In this document: piece after piece, positions 7,706-14,517 of the stretch | How the letters are laid out: the number at the start of each line of letters is the position of its first letter | Numbering within the stretch: the first letter of the stretch is position 1 | Assembly: GCA_946415785.1 (NCBI GenBank) | Contig: CAMKTV010000008.1 | Location: 1 to 45,028, forward strand | Reading direction: 5' to 3' | Source of the DNA: an uncultured Solobacterium sp. | Lineage (GTDB): Bacteria; Bacillota_I; Bacilli_A; Erysipelotrichales; Erysipelotrichaceae | DNA: 45,028 nt | The notes under the pieces: model-generated | Databases searched by the model: none | What the model was told of the DNA's origin: nothing | The model's input: the letters and a program-made list of their open reading frames with translations, nothing else | Program-made: the position numbers and the translations under genes

Positions 7706-9151
7706 ATGTACCATATTGGTGATTTAAAGAGATTTATTCGCTGTCCACGTTATTATTTTTTGACATGCGATGAGAAAATAAATAATACTCAATATTTAAG
7801 AAGCGATGAATCAATCATCGATTTATTGTGCAAACATTTACATATCGATAATTGCTACAAAGGAAGCATGGGAGAAAATAATGAATGCTTCTTTAATAAT
7901 GCCGATTCATACCAGTGGTTTGTGAATACCAGATTTGAATTAGAAAATTTAAGGATAAAGATTCCTTTAATGCACAAAGATAAAGATGCCTATGATATTT
8001 ATTTCTTTTATCGAGGAATAGCACTCAAAGATTTAGATTTTTATTATTATCGTTGTAATCTGGAAATCTTAAGAAAATTAGGTATTGAAATTGATGATAT
8101 CTATATTATTTATATAAATAAAGATTATGTTTATCATGAATCATTAGACAGCGAAGAATTATTCTTAATTACTGATCATTATAAGGGAAAAAGATTAATT
8201 GATTTGTTTGATGAAGAAATAGCAGATTATAAAGAAATAATTAAAAGAATTGAAGGCACTAATATTGATTCTTATGTCTTAAAGAAAAATAAGAGCTGCC
8301 ATCTTCATAATAGTCAATGTCCATTCTATTACGAATGTTTTAAAGAAGAAAAGGATTTGCCTGATGATTCGATTTTGACTTTAGTTTCTTCGCAATATAA
8401 AGAAAAAATGTATAACGAAGGAATTAAATATTTAAAAGACGCCAATGTTGATGAACTTGAAGGTAATAAAATTCAATATGCGCAAGTATTGGCTAGTCGA
8501 AATGGTGGCCAATTTGTCGATAAATATAATCTTAAGAAATTCTTAAGTAAATTAGATAGTCGCCCAATATGTTTTATTGATTTTGAATGGGATACTTATA
8601 TCATTCCCAAATATGAAGGGATGAAGGCTCTTGATGTCTTGCCTTTTGAATATGTGATGTTTATCTTAGATGAGAATGATGAATTAAAGAGTTATTCATT
8701 TTTAGGAAATGGTGATTGTCGAAGAGAATTTGTGGAAGCACTTTTAAATAATATGCCAAAAAGTGGACCGATTGTTGCCTATAATGCTTTAGGTGCTGAA
8801 GTGATGAGAGTTAAAGAGCTGGCTAATTATTTTCCTGAATATGAAAAAGAATTATTAGATATCGCTGATCGTTTTGTGGATCTGGCTTTCCCATTTATTA
8901 ATGGTCTTGTTTATGATGTTAGGATGCGTGGCAATCTGACATTAAAAAAACTTGTGGATATTATTTCAGGTATCAGTTATAAAGATTTAGAAATAAGTGA
9001 TGGCATTGATGCAGTCTTAAGATGGCGCGATATCGATTTAGGAAATGAAGATATCAATGAAGAAGAAACTATCAACAGTTTAATTGAATATTGTGGTTTA
9101 GATGCTTATGGACTTTATTTAGTTTACAAATGGCTATTAGAGCTAATTTAA
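7706..9151 (+). CDS. DUF2779 protein: Cas4/RecB-like plus DnaQ-like nuclease
   Basis: A 481-residue protein with two nuclease-like halves. The N-terminal half begins with the pattern DLKRFIRCPRYYFLTC seen in Cas4/RecB-like PD-(D/E)XK proteins and ends with a second cysteine group, CHLHNSQCPFYYEC, so C13 plus three cysteines could hold an iron-sulfur cluster as in Cas4. The C-terminal half is DUF2779 with an RNase-H-like exonuclease layout: FIDFEW (D292, E294), PFEYVMFIL, AYNALGAEV and the last aspartate in YCGLDAYGLY (D466). Such proteins recall the TM0106-type RecB-like group. A role in DNA or RNA processing is likely; the actual function is unknown. hpf follows 23 bases downstream. Confidence 0.72.
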   Translation: MYHIGDLKRFIRCPRYYFLTCDEKINNTQYLRSDESIIDLLCKHLHIDNCYKGSMGENNECFFNNADSYQWFVNTRFELENLRIKIPLMHKDKDAYDIYFFYRGIALKDLDFYYYRCNLEILRKLGIEIDDIYIIYINKDYVYHESLDSEELFLITDHYKGKRLIDLFDEEIADYKEIIKRIEGTNIDSYVLKKNKSCHLHNSQCPFYYECFKEEKDLPDDSILTLVSSQYKEKMYNEGIKYLKDANVDELEGNKIQYAQVLASRNGGQFVDKYNLKKFLSKLDSRPICFIDFEWDTYIIPKYEGMKALDVLPFEYVMFILDENDELKSYSFLGNGDCRREFVEALLNNMPKSGPIVAYNALGAEVMRVKELANYFPEYEKELLDIADRFVDLAFPFINGLVYDVRMRGNLTLKKLVDIISGISYKDLEISDGIDAVLRWRDIDLGNEDINEEETINSLIEYCGLDAYGLYLVYKWLLELI

Positions 9152-9174
9152 TAATTCAAAAGGAGGAAAAGATT

Positions 9175-9696
9175 ATGAAATTCGCTATCTATGGTGAAGA
9201 TGTAACAATCACTGAAGAAATGAGAGAGAAGATTGAAGGCAAACTTTCATTTCTAACAAAGTACTTTGCAGTTGATGAATCTACAACAGCTAGATTCACT
9301 GTAAAGGTTTATGAAGGTTCTTTGAAAATCGAGGTGACAATTCCTACTAAAATTGGATTATGTAGGGCCGAAGTGGTCCATGATGATTTTGAAACTGGAG
9401 TAGATTTAGCTATCGATAAAATAGAAGACCAAATTAGAAGACAAAAATCTCGTCTTTCAAGGAGACATAAAGATTCTTTAGCCGAAACATTCTTTGAGGA
9501 AGAAAGCGGTGAAAATGACGTTCCGGTAAAGACAAAGACAGTTTATGCTGATGAAATGGCCTTAGATGAGGCAATCTTACAGATGGAAATGTTATCTCAT
9601 TCGTTCTTTATCTATAAAGATATTGATGCGGAAAAGATTGCCGTTGTATATAAAAGGAATGATGGCCAATATGGATTAATCGAAGTATCTGATTAG
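9175..9696 (+). CDS. hpf: Long ribosome hibernation promoting factor
   Basis: Long HPF binds the 30S subunit and links two ribosomes into inactive 100S dimers during stress. The ATG at 9175 is chosen because AAAGGAGG lies ten bases before it; an upstream in-frame ATG would run inside the preceding gene without a ribosome site. The 173-residue product has the N-terminal S30AE/YfiA fold (KFAIYGEDVTITEEMREKIE to about residue 100), a charged linker, then the C-terminal dimerisation domain with the family pattern DEAILQMEMLSHSFFIYKD. A frequent partner gene (secA) is not here. Confidence 0.94.
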   Translation: MKFAIYGEDVTITEEMREKIEGKLSFLTKYFAVDESTTARFTVKVYEGSLKIEVTIPTKIGLCRAEVVHDDFETGVDLAIDKIEDQIRRQKSRLSRRHKDSLAETFFEEESGENDVPVKTKTVYADEMALDEAILQMEMLSHSFFIYKDIDAEKIAVVYKRNDGQYGLIEVSD

Positions 9697-9708
9697 TACG
9701 CTTTTTAC

Positions 9709-9728
9709 CCTTTCTTTCTTAGAAAGGA
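9709..9728 (+). promoter_or_regulatory. Hairpin covering the ribosome site of the next gene
   Basis: CCTTTCT (9709-9715) pairs with AGAAAGG (9721-9727) across a five-base loop. The right arm contains the AAAGGA ribosome site of the gene at 9733, so folding would lower its translation. No T tract follows, so it is not a terminator. Confidence 0.4.
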
Positions 9729-9732
9729 AAGT

Positions 9733-10026
9733 ATGGACAAAGAGTTAATAGATATAGTAAGTAAAAGTTATCTGATGTCAAAAAGAAAGCTTGTCGAAAA
9801 TGATTTAGGTATAATTAAAAGTAATGAGATATATTTGGATCGTTATCGTAGCAATGTATATCATATAGATTATGTTGTATCATGCTTAAATGATGATGAT
9901 AGATTCATCATTGATAATGAAGTTATTAAAGGCAAAAGAGGTAATTGGTATTATGCATACATGTCGCCACCTACTTATTATCGACATCGAAAAAAAGCTT
10001 ATACAAATTTTTTAAGAAGCTTATGA
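9733..10026 (+). CDS. Small sigma-region-4/ArpU-like protein
   Basis: A 97-residue basic protein. Its last third, YMSPPTYYRHRKKAYTNFLR, resembles the recognition-helix end of sigma region 4 and of ArpU-type phage late regulators (tyrosine-rich turn, then Arg/Lys helix). The N-terminal part is an amphipathic helix followed by DYVVSCLNDDDRFIIDNEV, similar to the cell-to-cell small proteins I associate with the MG284/MPN403 group, although I cannot confirm that. No catalytic motif. It lies between hpf and ptsI with a strong ribosome site within a hairpin. Likely a DNA-binding or sigma-like regulator; confidence in function is low, in the gene itself good. Confidence 0.6.
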   Translation: MDKELIDIVSKSYLMSKRKLVENDLGIIKSNEIYLDRYRSNVYHIDYVVSCLNDDDRFIIDNEVIKGKRGNWYYAYMSPPTYYRHRKKAYTNFLRSL

Positions 10027-10054
10027 TGATAAAAACATAGAAATAGGAGGAATT

Positions 10055-11761
10055 ATGTTAAAAGGAATTGCTGCATCAAGTGGCATAGCTATCGGTAGGG
10101 TTTATAAGCTACAGGCACCTGTAATCGAAGTATTTAATGAAGTAAAAGAAGGAATCGAAAAAGAAAAAGAAAGATTCAAAAAAGCTTTAGAGAAAACCAT
10201 TGATGATATCAACAAGGTTAAACAAAGAGCTGCTGCTAATCTTTCTAAGGAAGAATTGGCTATCTTTGATGCCCATTTGATGATGGCCCAAGATCCTGAA
10301 TTTGAAAGTCAGGTTGTGGGTATGATTGAAGAAGGAAATTCAGCAGACCATTCTACAAAATCTGTTTCAGATATGATGATATCAATGTTTGAATCAATGG
10401 AAGATGCATATTTTAAAGAAAGAGCTGCTGATATTAAAGACGTATCATATCGTCTATTATGCAATGTCTTAGGTTTAACAATTCCTGATTTAACACTAAT
10501 TGATTCAGAAGTAATCGTTGTCGCTAGTGATTTAACACCATCTGATACTGCTCAGCTTAATAAACAATACACATTAGGTTTTGCGACAGAGATAGGTGGT
10601 AGGACATCACATTCAGCTATCATGGCCAGATCTTTAGAAATACCAGCTGTTGTCGGTGTTAAGGGAATCATGGACACCGTTAAAAATGGTGACTTAATTA
10701 TTCTTGATGCTCTTGAAGGAAATATTATTATTAATCCTAGTGAAGAAGAAATTAAAGAATATAATTTAAAGAAAGAAGCCTTCTTAGAAGAAAAGAAAGC
10801 TCTACAAGTTTTAGTTAATGAAAAGACAATAACTCTTGATGGCCATCAGGTTGATTTAGCAGGTAACATTGGTGGTCCAAAAGATGTTGAAGGTGTTCTT
10901 AACAATGGTGGTGAAGGTGTTGGCTTATTTAGAACAGAATTCTTATATATGAATTCAGAAAATGATTTCCCAACTGAAGAAGAACAGTTCAATGCCTATA
11001 AAGCTGTTTTAGAAGGCATGCAAGGTAAGAGAGTGGTTGTAAGAACTTTGGATATTGGTGGTGATAAGAAATTAAATTATTTCACATTCCCAGAAGAAAT
11101 GAATCCATTCTTAGGCTATCGTGCAATCAGATTCTGTTTAGATAGAACTGATGTATTCAGAACTCAGCTTAGAGCTTTGATTCGTGCATCAGTTTATGGA
11201 AAATTATGTATCATGTTCCCAATGATTGCGACAATTAAAGAATTCTTAGATGCTAAGGCAATCTTCTTAGAAGAAAAAGAAAAACTTGTTAAAGAAGGTG
11301 TTAAAGTATCAGAAAATATTGAAGTTGGTATGATGGTTGAAATTCCTGCAGCTGCTATTTTAGCTGATGAATTTGCGAAACACGCAGACTTCTTCTCAAT
11401 CGGTACTAATGATTTGATTCAATATTCAATGGCTGCTGATAGAATGAGCGAGAAAGTTTCATATCTATATCAACCATTAAATCCTTCTATTCTTCGTTTA
11501 ATCAAATTAACAATTGATGGCGCTCACAGTCAAGGTAAGTGGGCTGGTATGTGTGGTGAGATGGCAGGAGATGCAAGTGCTGCACCAATTCTGTTAGGTC
11601 TAGGCTTGGATGAATTCTCAATGTCAGCAACTTCTATCTTAAAAGCACGTAAGATAATTCGTGGCTTGAATAAAAAAGATATGGAAGAATTAGCTAATAA
11701 GGCCATTGCTTGTCAAACTGCACAGGAAGTAGCACAGTTGGCTAAGGAAACACTTAAATAA
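10055..11761 (+). CDS. ptsI: PTS enzyme I (PEP-protein phosphotransferase)
   Basis: Enzyme I takes phosphate from PEP and passes it to HPr, starting PTS sugar uptake. The 568-residue protein has the N-terminal HPr-binding domain, the phosphorylated histidine in GGRTSHSAIMARSLEIP (H186), the PEP-binding barrel with GVGLFRTEFLYM, VRTLDIGGDKK and MVEIPAAA, FFSIGTNDLIQYSMAADR, and the catalytic cysteine in GMCGEMAGD. An AGGAGG site precedes ATG. HPr (ptsH), its usual partner gene, is not adjacent, so enzyme I stands alone, with a terminator directly after it. Confidence 0.96.
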   Translation: MLKGIAASSGIAIGRVYKLQAPVIEVFNEVKEGIEKEKERFKKALEKTIDDINKVKQRAAANLSKEELAIFDAHLMMAQDPEFESQVVGMIEEGNSADHSTKSVSDMMISMFESMEDAYFKERAADIKDVSYRLLCNVLGLTIPDLTLIDSEVIVVASDLTPSDTAQLNKQYTLGFATEIGGRTSHSAIMARSLEIPAVVGVKGIMDTVKNGDLIILDALEGNIIINPSEEEIKEYNLKKEAFLEEKKALQVLVNEKTITLDGHQVDLAGNIGGPKDVEGVLNNGGEGVGLFRTEFLYMNSENDFPTEEEQFNAYKAVLEGMQGKRVVVRTLDIGGDKKLNYFTFPEEMNPFLGYRAIRFCLDRTDVFRTQLRALIRASVYGKLCIMFPMIATIKEFLDAKAIFLEEKEKLVKEGVKVSENIEVGMMVEIPAAAILADEFAKHADFFSIGTNDLIQYSMAADRMSEKVSYLYQPLNPSILRLIKLTIDGAHSQGKWAGMCGEMAGDASAAPILLGLGLDEFSMSATSILKARKIIRGLNKKDMEELANKAIACQTAQEVAQLAKETLK

Positions 11762-11768
11762 TTAATAG

Positions 11769-11777
11769 TGCTATAAT
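11769..11777 (+). promoter_or_regulatory. Extended -10 promoter overlapping the ptsI terminator
   Basis: TGCTATAAT (TGnTATAAT) ends exactly where the terminator stem starts. RNA beginning about 7 bases later would start inside the left arm, so the new transcript escapes the hairpin that stops transcripts coming from ptsI. Confidence 0.5.
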
Positions 11778-11805
11778 AGGGATGCGAAAGCATCCCTATT
11801 TTTTT
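11777..11805 (+). terminator. Intrinsic terminator of ptsI
   Basis: Nine-bp stem (TAGGGATGC with its complement GCATCCCTA) closed by a GAAA tetraloop and followed by seven T residues; the T tract runs straight into the ATG at 11806. Confidence 0.85.
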
Positions 11806-12273
11806 ATGAAAAAAGTAATTTTCATTTCCAGTGGTGGTGGTCATTTAGAAGAGCTTTTAGGACTAAAGGCCCTTTTTAATGAAGTTGATTATTTATTGAT
11901 TAGCGAGAAAACAGAAACAACCGCCTATTTAAAGAATAATTATAAAAATGTAAAATATCTAGCCTATGGCACCAAGGCTCATTTATTACCATACCTGTTT
12001 ATCTTTTCATTTAATATTCTTAAATCTTTTTTCATTTTTCTTAAGTTTAGGCCAGATGTTGTAGTAAGTACTGGTACACATACAGCAGTGCCAATGATGA
12101 AGATAGCGTCATTATTTAAAAAGAAAACAATCTGGATAGAAACAATGGCTAATATTAGTACAGGTACTAAAGCTGGTCAGATGGTTTATAAATACGTGGA
12201 CAAATTCATTGTTCAATGGCCTGAATTATTGGATGTATATCCAAAGGCTGAATACTGGGGGAATATATTCTAA
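11806..12273 (+). CDS. PssD/Alg14-like glycosyltransferase subunit
   Basis: Alg14-type proteins anchor and assist the catalytic Alg13-type subunit (next gene) in adding a sugar to a lipid-linked acceptor for polysaccharide or glycolipid synthesis. The 155-residue product opens with KKVIFISSGGGHLEELLGL, the Alg14/PssD signature, has a hydrophobic membrane-associating stretch (LLPYLFIFSFNILKSFFIFL, residues about 55-75), and the motifs VVVSTGTHTAVPMM and WIETMANIS. The start at 11806 matches the family N-terminus; an in-frame ATG at 11782 would add eight residues and fits a leaderless message from the promoter at 11769. The stop overlaps the next ATG (TAATG). Confidence 0.83.
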   Translation: MKKVIFISSGGGHLEELLGLKALFNEVDYLLISEKTETTAYLKNNYKNVKYLAYGTKAHLLPYLFIFSFNILKSFFIFLKFRPDVVVSTGTHTAVPMMKIASLFKKKTIWIETMANISTGTKAGQMVYKYVDKFIVQWPELLDVYPKAEYWGNIF

Positions 12274-12734
12274 TGATTTTTGTAACACTTGGAACACAAG
12301 ATATTCCTTTTAAAAGACTGTTAGATTATCTTGAAAATAGTAAGATAGATGATGAAATAATTGTTCAGTCAGGTTTTACTAATTATGAATCAGAAAAATT
12401 AAAAATCTATAAATATTTAGATAAAGAAAAATTTGATGAATATATGGAAAAGGCTGATTATATAATTGCCCATGCTGGTGTAGGAACAATTATTAATGCA
12501 TTAAATAAACATAAAAAAATATTAGTTGTACCTAGACTTGTAAAATATCATGAACATCACAATGACCATCAGTTACAAATCGCTAACGCATATCATCAAA
12601 AAGGTTATATACTAGTAATGTTGGATGGTGAAGACATTGATGAAAAATTCAAAGAATTAAAAGAATTTGAACCAAAAGAATTTATATCTAACAATGAAAA
12701 TTTTGTATCTAAATTAAGAGATTATATAATGTAG
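12273..12734 (+). CDS. PssE/Alg13-like glycosyltransferase catalytic subunit
   Basis: This is the sugar-nucleotide-binding half of a split GT28/GT1-type enzyme, matching the C-terminal Rossmann domain of MurG. It starts MIFVTLGTQDIPFKRLL and carries the family donor-binding region ADYIIAHAGVGTIINAL and KKILVVPRLVKYHEHHNDHQ, with the conserved His-Asn-Asp-His-Gln. At 153 residues it has the usual PssE size. It overlaps the PssD-like gene by one base, as expected for subunits made in equal amounts. The sugar transferred is not readable, and no larger capsule cluster lies here, so a glycolipid or teichoic-type product is also possible. Confidence 0.85.
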   Translation: MIFVTLGTQDIPFKRLLDYLENSKIDDEIIVQSGFTNYESEKLKIYKYLDKEKFDEYMEKADYIIAHAGVGTIINALNKHKKILVVPRLVKYHEHHNDHQLQIANAYHQKGYILVMLDGEDIDEKFKELKEFEPKEFISNNENFVSKLRDYIM

Positions 12735-12748
12735 TAAGAGGTAAAAAT

Positions 12749-13468
12749 ATGGGAAGAGCACATGAAGTTAGAGCAGCTGCAATGGCAAAGACTGCAGCAA
12801 TGAAATCAAAGATTTATTCAAGATATGGCAAGGAAATTTACATTGCCGCAAAAAGTGGTGTTCCTGACCCTGATATGAATTTAACTTTACGTTCAAAGAT
12901 TAAGGAGGCAAAAGCTAACCAGGTTCCTGCTGATGTAATTAAAAGAGCGATTGAAAAAGCTAAAGGTGGTTCTAATGAGTCTTATGATTCTTTAAGATAT
13001 GAAGGATTTGGCCCAGGTAATGCAACAATCATTATTGATTGTCTGACTGATAATTCAAACAGAACTGTAGCAGCCATGAACCAATGTTTCAATAAATCAC
13101 ATTGCAAGATGGGTGTTAAAGGATCAGTATCATTCAATTATGATAACCTTGGTGTACTATCTTTCAAATATGATGATGAAGATAAGATGTTAGAAACATT
13201 AATTGAAGCAGATGTTGATGTTAATGATATTGAAGCTGAAGATGGTGAAATGACAGTTTATGTTGTACCAAGTGATTTACATAAAGCTCAAGAAGCAATT
13301 GATGCATTAATTCCAGATTGTGAATATTCAGTATGTGCTATCAAAATGCTTCCACAAGAATATGTAAAACTAACCGATGAACATGACAAAGAAATGTGGA
13401 ATAGATTATTATCACTTCTAGGTGAAGTAGAAGATGTACAAGAAGTATTCCATAATGTAGAAGATTAA
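12749..13468 (+). CDS. yebC: YebC/PmpR family protein (YeeI type)
   Basis: The YebC/TACO1 family was named as transcription regulators and is now tied to translation of difficult peptide stretches. The 239-residue protein has the three-domain family layout: an N-terminal helical part (MGRAHEVRAAAMAKTAAMKS, the YeeI-like variant of the usual GHSKWANI start), NLTLRSKIKEAKANQVPADVIKRAI, YEGFGPGNATIIIDCLTDN with the conserved Asn-Arg that follows, and a C-terminal domain with DLHKAQEAI. It has a GAGGT ribosome site and its own terminator downstream. Confidence 0.9.
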   Translation: MGRAHEVRAAAMAKTAAMKSKIYSRYGKEIYIAAKSGVPDPDMNLTLRSKIKEAKANQVPADVIKRAIEKAKGGSNESYDSLRYEGFGPGNATIIIDCLTDNSNRTVAAMNQCFNKSHCKMGVKGSVSFNYDNLGVLSFKYDDEDKMLETLIEADVDVNDIEAEDGEMTVYVVPSDLHKAQEAIDALIPDCEYSVCAIKMLPQEYVKLTDEHDKEMWNRLLSLLGEVEDVQEVFHNVED

Positions 13469-13491
13469 TTAAATAATAAGTAATAATATTC

Positions 13492-13523
13492 AAAAACCAA
13501 TTCTATAAATGAATTGGTTTTTT
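13492..13523 (+). terminator. Intrinsic terminator of yebC
   Basis: AAAAACCAATTC (13492-13503) pairs with GAATTGGTTTTT (13511-13522) over a seven-base loop and ends in T residues. Confidence 0.82.
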
Positions 13524-13533
13524 AATGGGTGAG

Positions 13534-13569
13534 TTTGGCGTCAGTGTTCGTTTCACGAACGACGCCAAA
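13534..13569 (+). promoter_or_regulatory. Strong stem-loop upstream of a promoter
   Basis: TTTGGCGTC pairs with GACGCCAAA, and inside it GTTCGT pairs with ACGAAC around a TTC loop: 15 bp in total with a three-base bulge (AGT). It is far richer in GC than its surroundings, has no T tract on either strand, and ends just before a TTGACA box. It may be a regulator site (GTTCG-N5-CGAAC) or an RNA element. Confidence 0.45.
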
Positions 13570-13570
13570 A

Positions 13571-13599
13571 TTGACAAAAAAAAAAAACGCTACTATATC
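13571..13599 (+). promoter_or_regulatory. Promoter of the small membrane protein gene
   Basis: Perfect -35 TTGACA (13571-13576), 17-base spacer rich in A, and -10 TATATC (13594-13599). It leaves a leader of about 18 nt with an AGGTGGA ribosome site before ATG at 13624. Confidence 0.6.
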
Positions 13600-13623
13600 A
13601 TCATCAATAGAAAGGTGGAGAAA

Positions 13624-13914
13624 ATGATGTATTCTAGTTATGGCACTATTGAATATTTATTGGAACAGCTAAATGGATATTTAATTCTTTTTATAATAAT
13701 CAAACTAATAATCAGAATTATTTTTGCAAGCCGTTTCGCTGATATTGCAGAAGAAAAACACCAAGATAGAAGTTCAGCATTTTGGCTTTGTTTTTTATTT
13801 GGATTGCCAGGGTGGCTTTATGTGATAGCACTGCCAAACAAAAAAGTCTATAACGATATCCATTCAATCAAACAAGCATTAGATAGTATAGATAATCGCA
13901 ATAAAGCACAATAA
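13624..13914 (+). CDS. Small two-helix membrane protein, unknown function
   Basis: A 96-residue protein starting MMYSSYGTIEYLLEQ. The start at 13624 is chosen for the AGGTGGA site nearby and because upstream in-frame codons fall in the promoter and stem-loop. Two hydrophobic segments are seen (YLILFIIIKLIIRIIF, about residues 18-34, and FWLCFLFGLPGWLYVIAL, about 53-70), separated by a charged loop that begins with FADIAEEKHQDRSSA. The pattern of a charged loop, then an aromatic helix ending in ALP and a charged residue, recurs in small Bacillota membrane proteins of unknown role. It has its own promoter and shares a terminator with rpsT. Confidence 0.6.
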   Translation: MMYSSYGTIEYLLEQLNGYLILFIIIKLIIRIIFASRFADIAEEKHQDRSSAFWLCFLFGLPGWLYVIALPNKKVYNDIHSIKQALDSIDNRNKAQ

Positions 13915-13941
13915 AAATGTTTATTAAAATTTAATCATAAT

Positions 13942-13962
13942 AAAAAAGCCCTCAGGCTTTTT
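13942..13962. terminator. Bidirectional terminator, membrane protein gene / rpsT
   Basis: AAAAAGCC and GGCTTTTT pair around CTCA, with T tracts on both strands, serving the converging genes at 13624 (plus) and 13969 (minus). Confidence 0.85.
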
Positions 13963-13968
13963 ATTTTT

Positions 13969-14232
13969 TTATGCAAGGCCAGCAACTTTTTTAGCTAAAC
14001 GAGCTTTTTGTCTTGCAACGTAGTTTTTATGTTTTAAACCATCAGTTACAGATTTATCAAGAAGTGAATTAGCTTCATTGAATGCCTTAACTGCTGCTTC
14101 TTTATCATTGGCTTCAACAGCTTTTTCTACTTTTTTAAGAGCTGTTTTTAATCTTGACTTATTAGAAACGTTAATAAGGTTCTTTTTAGCGTTTGTTAGG
14201 GCTCTCTTCTTTTGTGACTTAATATTTGCCAT
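13969..14232 (-). CDS. rpsT: 30S ribosomal protein S20
   Basis: An 87-residue, lysine/alanine-rich helical protein with the S20 opening MANIKSQKKRALTNAKKN and the later VKAFNEANSLLDKSVTDGLKH-type segment that binds the 16S rRNA 5' domain. AGGAGG lies just before its ATG. It reads against all neighbours and is flanked by its own promoter and terminator, the usual solitary setting of rpsT. Confidence 0.97.
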   Translation of the reverse strand: MANIKSQKKRALTNAKKNLINVSNKSRLKTALKKVEKAVEANDKEAAVKAFNEANSLLDKSVTDGLKHKNYVARQKARLAKKVAGLA

Positions 14233-14260
14233 AAATCCTCCTTTTTAACAATGCTTAATT

Positions 14261-14289
14261 ATTATACAAAAGACCTCTTAAAAATGCAA
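14261..14289 (-). promoter_or_regulatory. rpsT promoter
   Basis: On the minus strand TTGCAT (14289-14284), 17-base spacer, TATAAT (14266-14261), about 29 bases before the rpsT ATG. Confidence 0.6.
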
Positions 14290-14399
14290 TTTTATAGTAT
14301 ATTTTATATTAATTAAAAAAGTTTTAACACATATATGATATTAAATCGCGTTTATTCAATATTTTAAGAAGTCAAACCTTTTAAAAATCATTTTATTAA

Positions 14400-14428
14400 T
14401 TGACATAAGGAAAGTTAGATGCCATAAT
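14400..14428 (+). promoter_or_regulatory. Promoter of the ATPase-nuclease gene
   Basis: TTGACA (14400-14405), 17-base spacer, CATAAT (14423-14428). The expected start, about 14435, coincides with the first base of the repeat array. Confidence 0.65.
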
Positions 14429-14433
14429 TAAAT

Positions 14434-14502
14434 TAACGAAAAACGCTCAATAAAAATAACGAAAAACGCTCAATAAAAATAACGAAAAACGATCAATAAA
14501 AA
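14434..14502 (+). repeat. Three tandem 23-bp direct repeats in the leader
   Basis: The unit TAACGAAAAACGCTCAATA plus four A residues occurs three times without gaps (14434-14456, 14457-14479, 14480-14502); the third differs by one base (GCTC to GATC). They fill the leader between the predicted transcription start and the ribosome site (GAAAGGA, about 14506-14512). Regularly spaced sites for a repeat-binding protein, possibly the gene's own product, are the simplest reading. Confidence 0.7.
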
Positions 14503-14517
14503 ACAAGAAAGGATAAT

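Noticed and set aside
9091-9174. In-frame extension of hpf upstream to an ATG at 9091
   Set aside because: It lies within the DUF2779 gene, has no ribosome site, and is absent from the family; AAAGGAGG precedes the ATG at 9175.
13546-13560. LexA (SOS) box
   Set aside because: The Bacillota box is CGAAC-N4-GTTCG; here the half-sites are reversed (GTTCG-N5-CGAAC).
13525-13623. Start of the small membrane protein at 13525
   Set aside because: The region holds the yebC terminator tail, a strong stem-loop, the TTGACA promoter and a poly-A run; the translation is low-complexity and an AGGTGGA site marks ATG 13624.
14434-14502. CRISPR array
   Set aside because: The 23-bp units are contiguous with no spacers, only three copies, and no cas genes are nearby.
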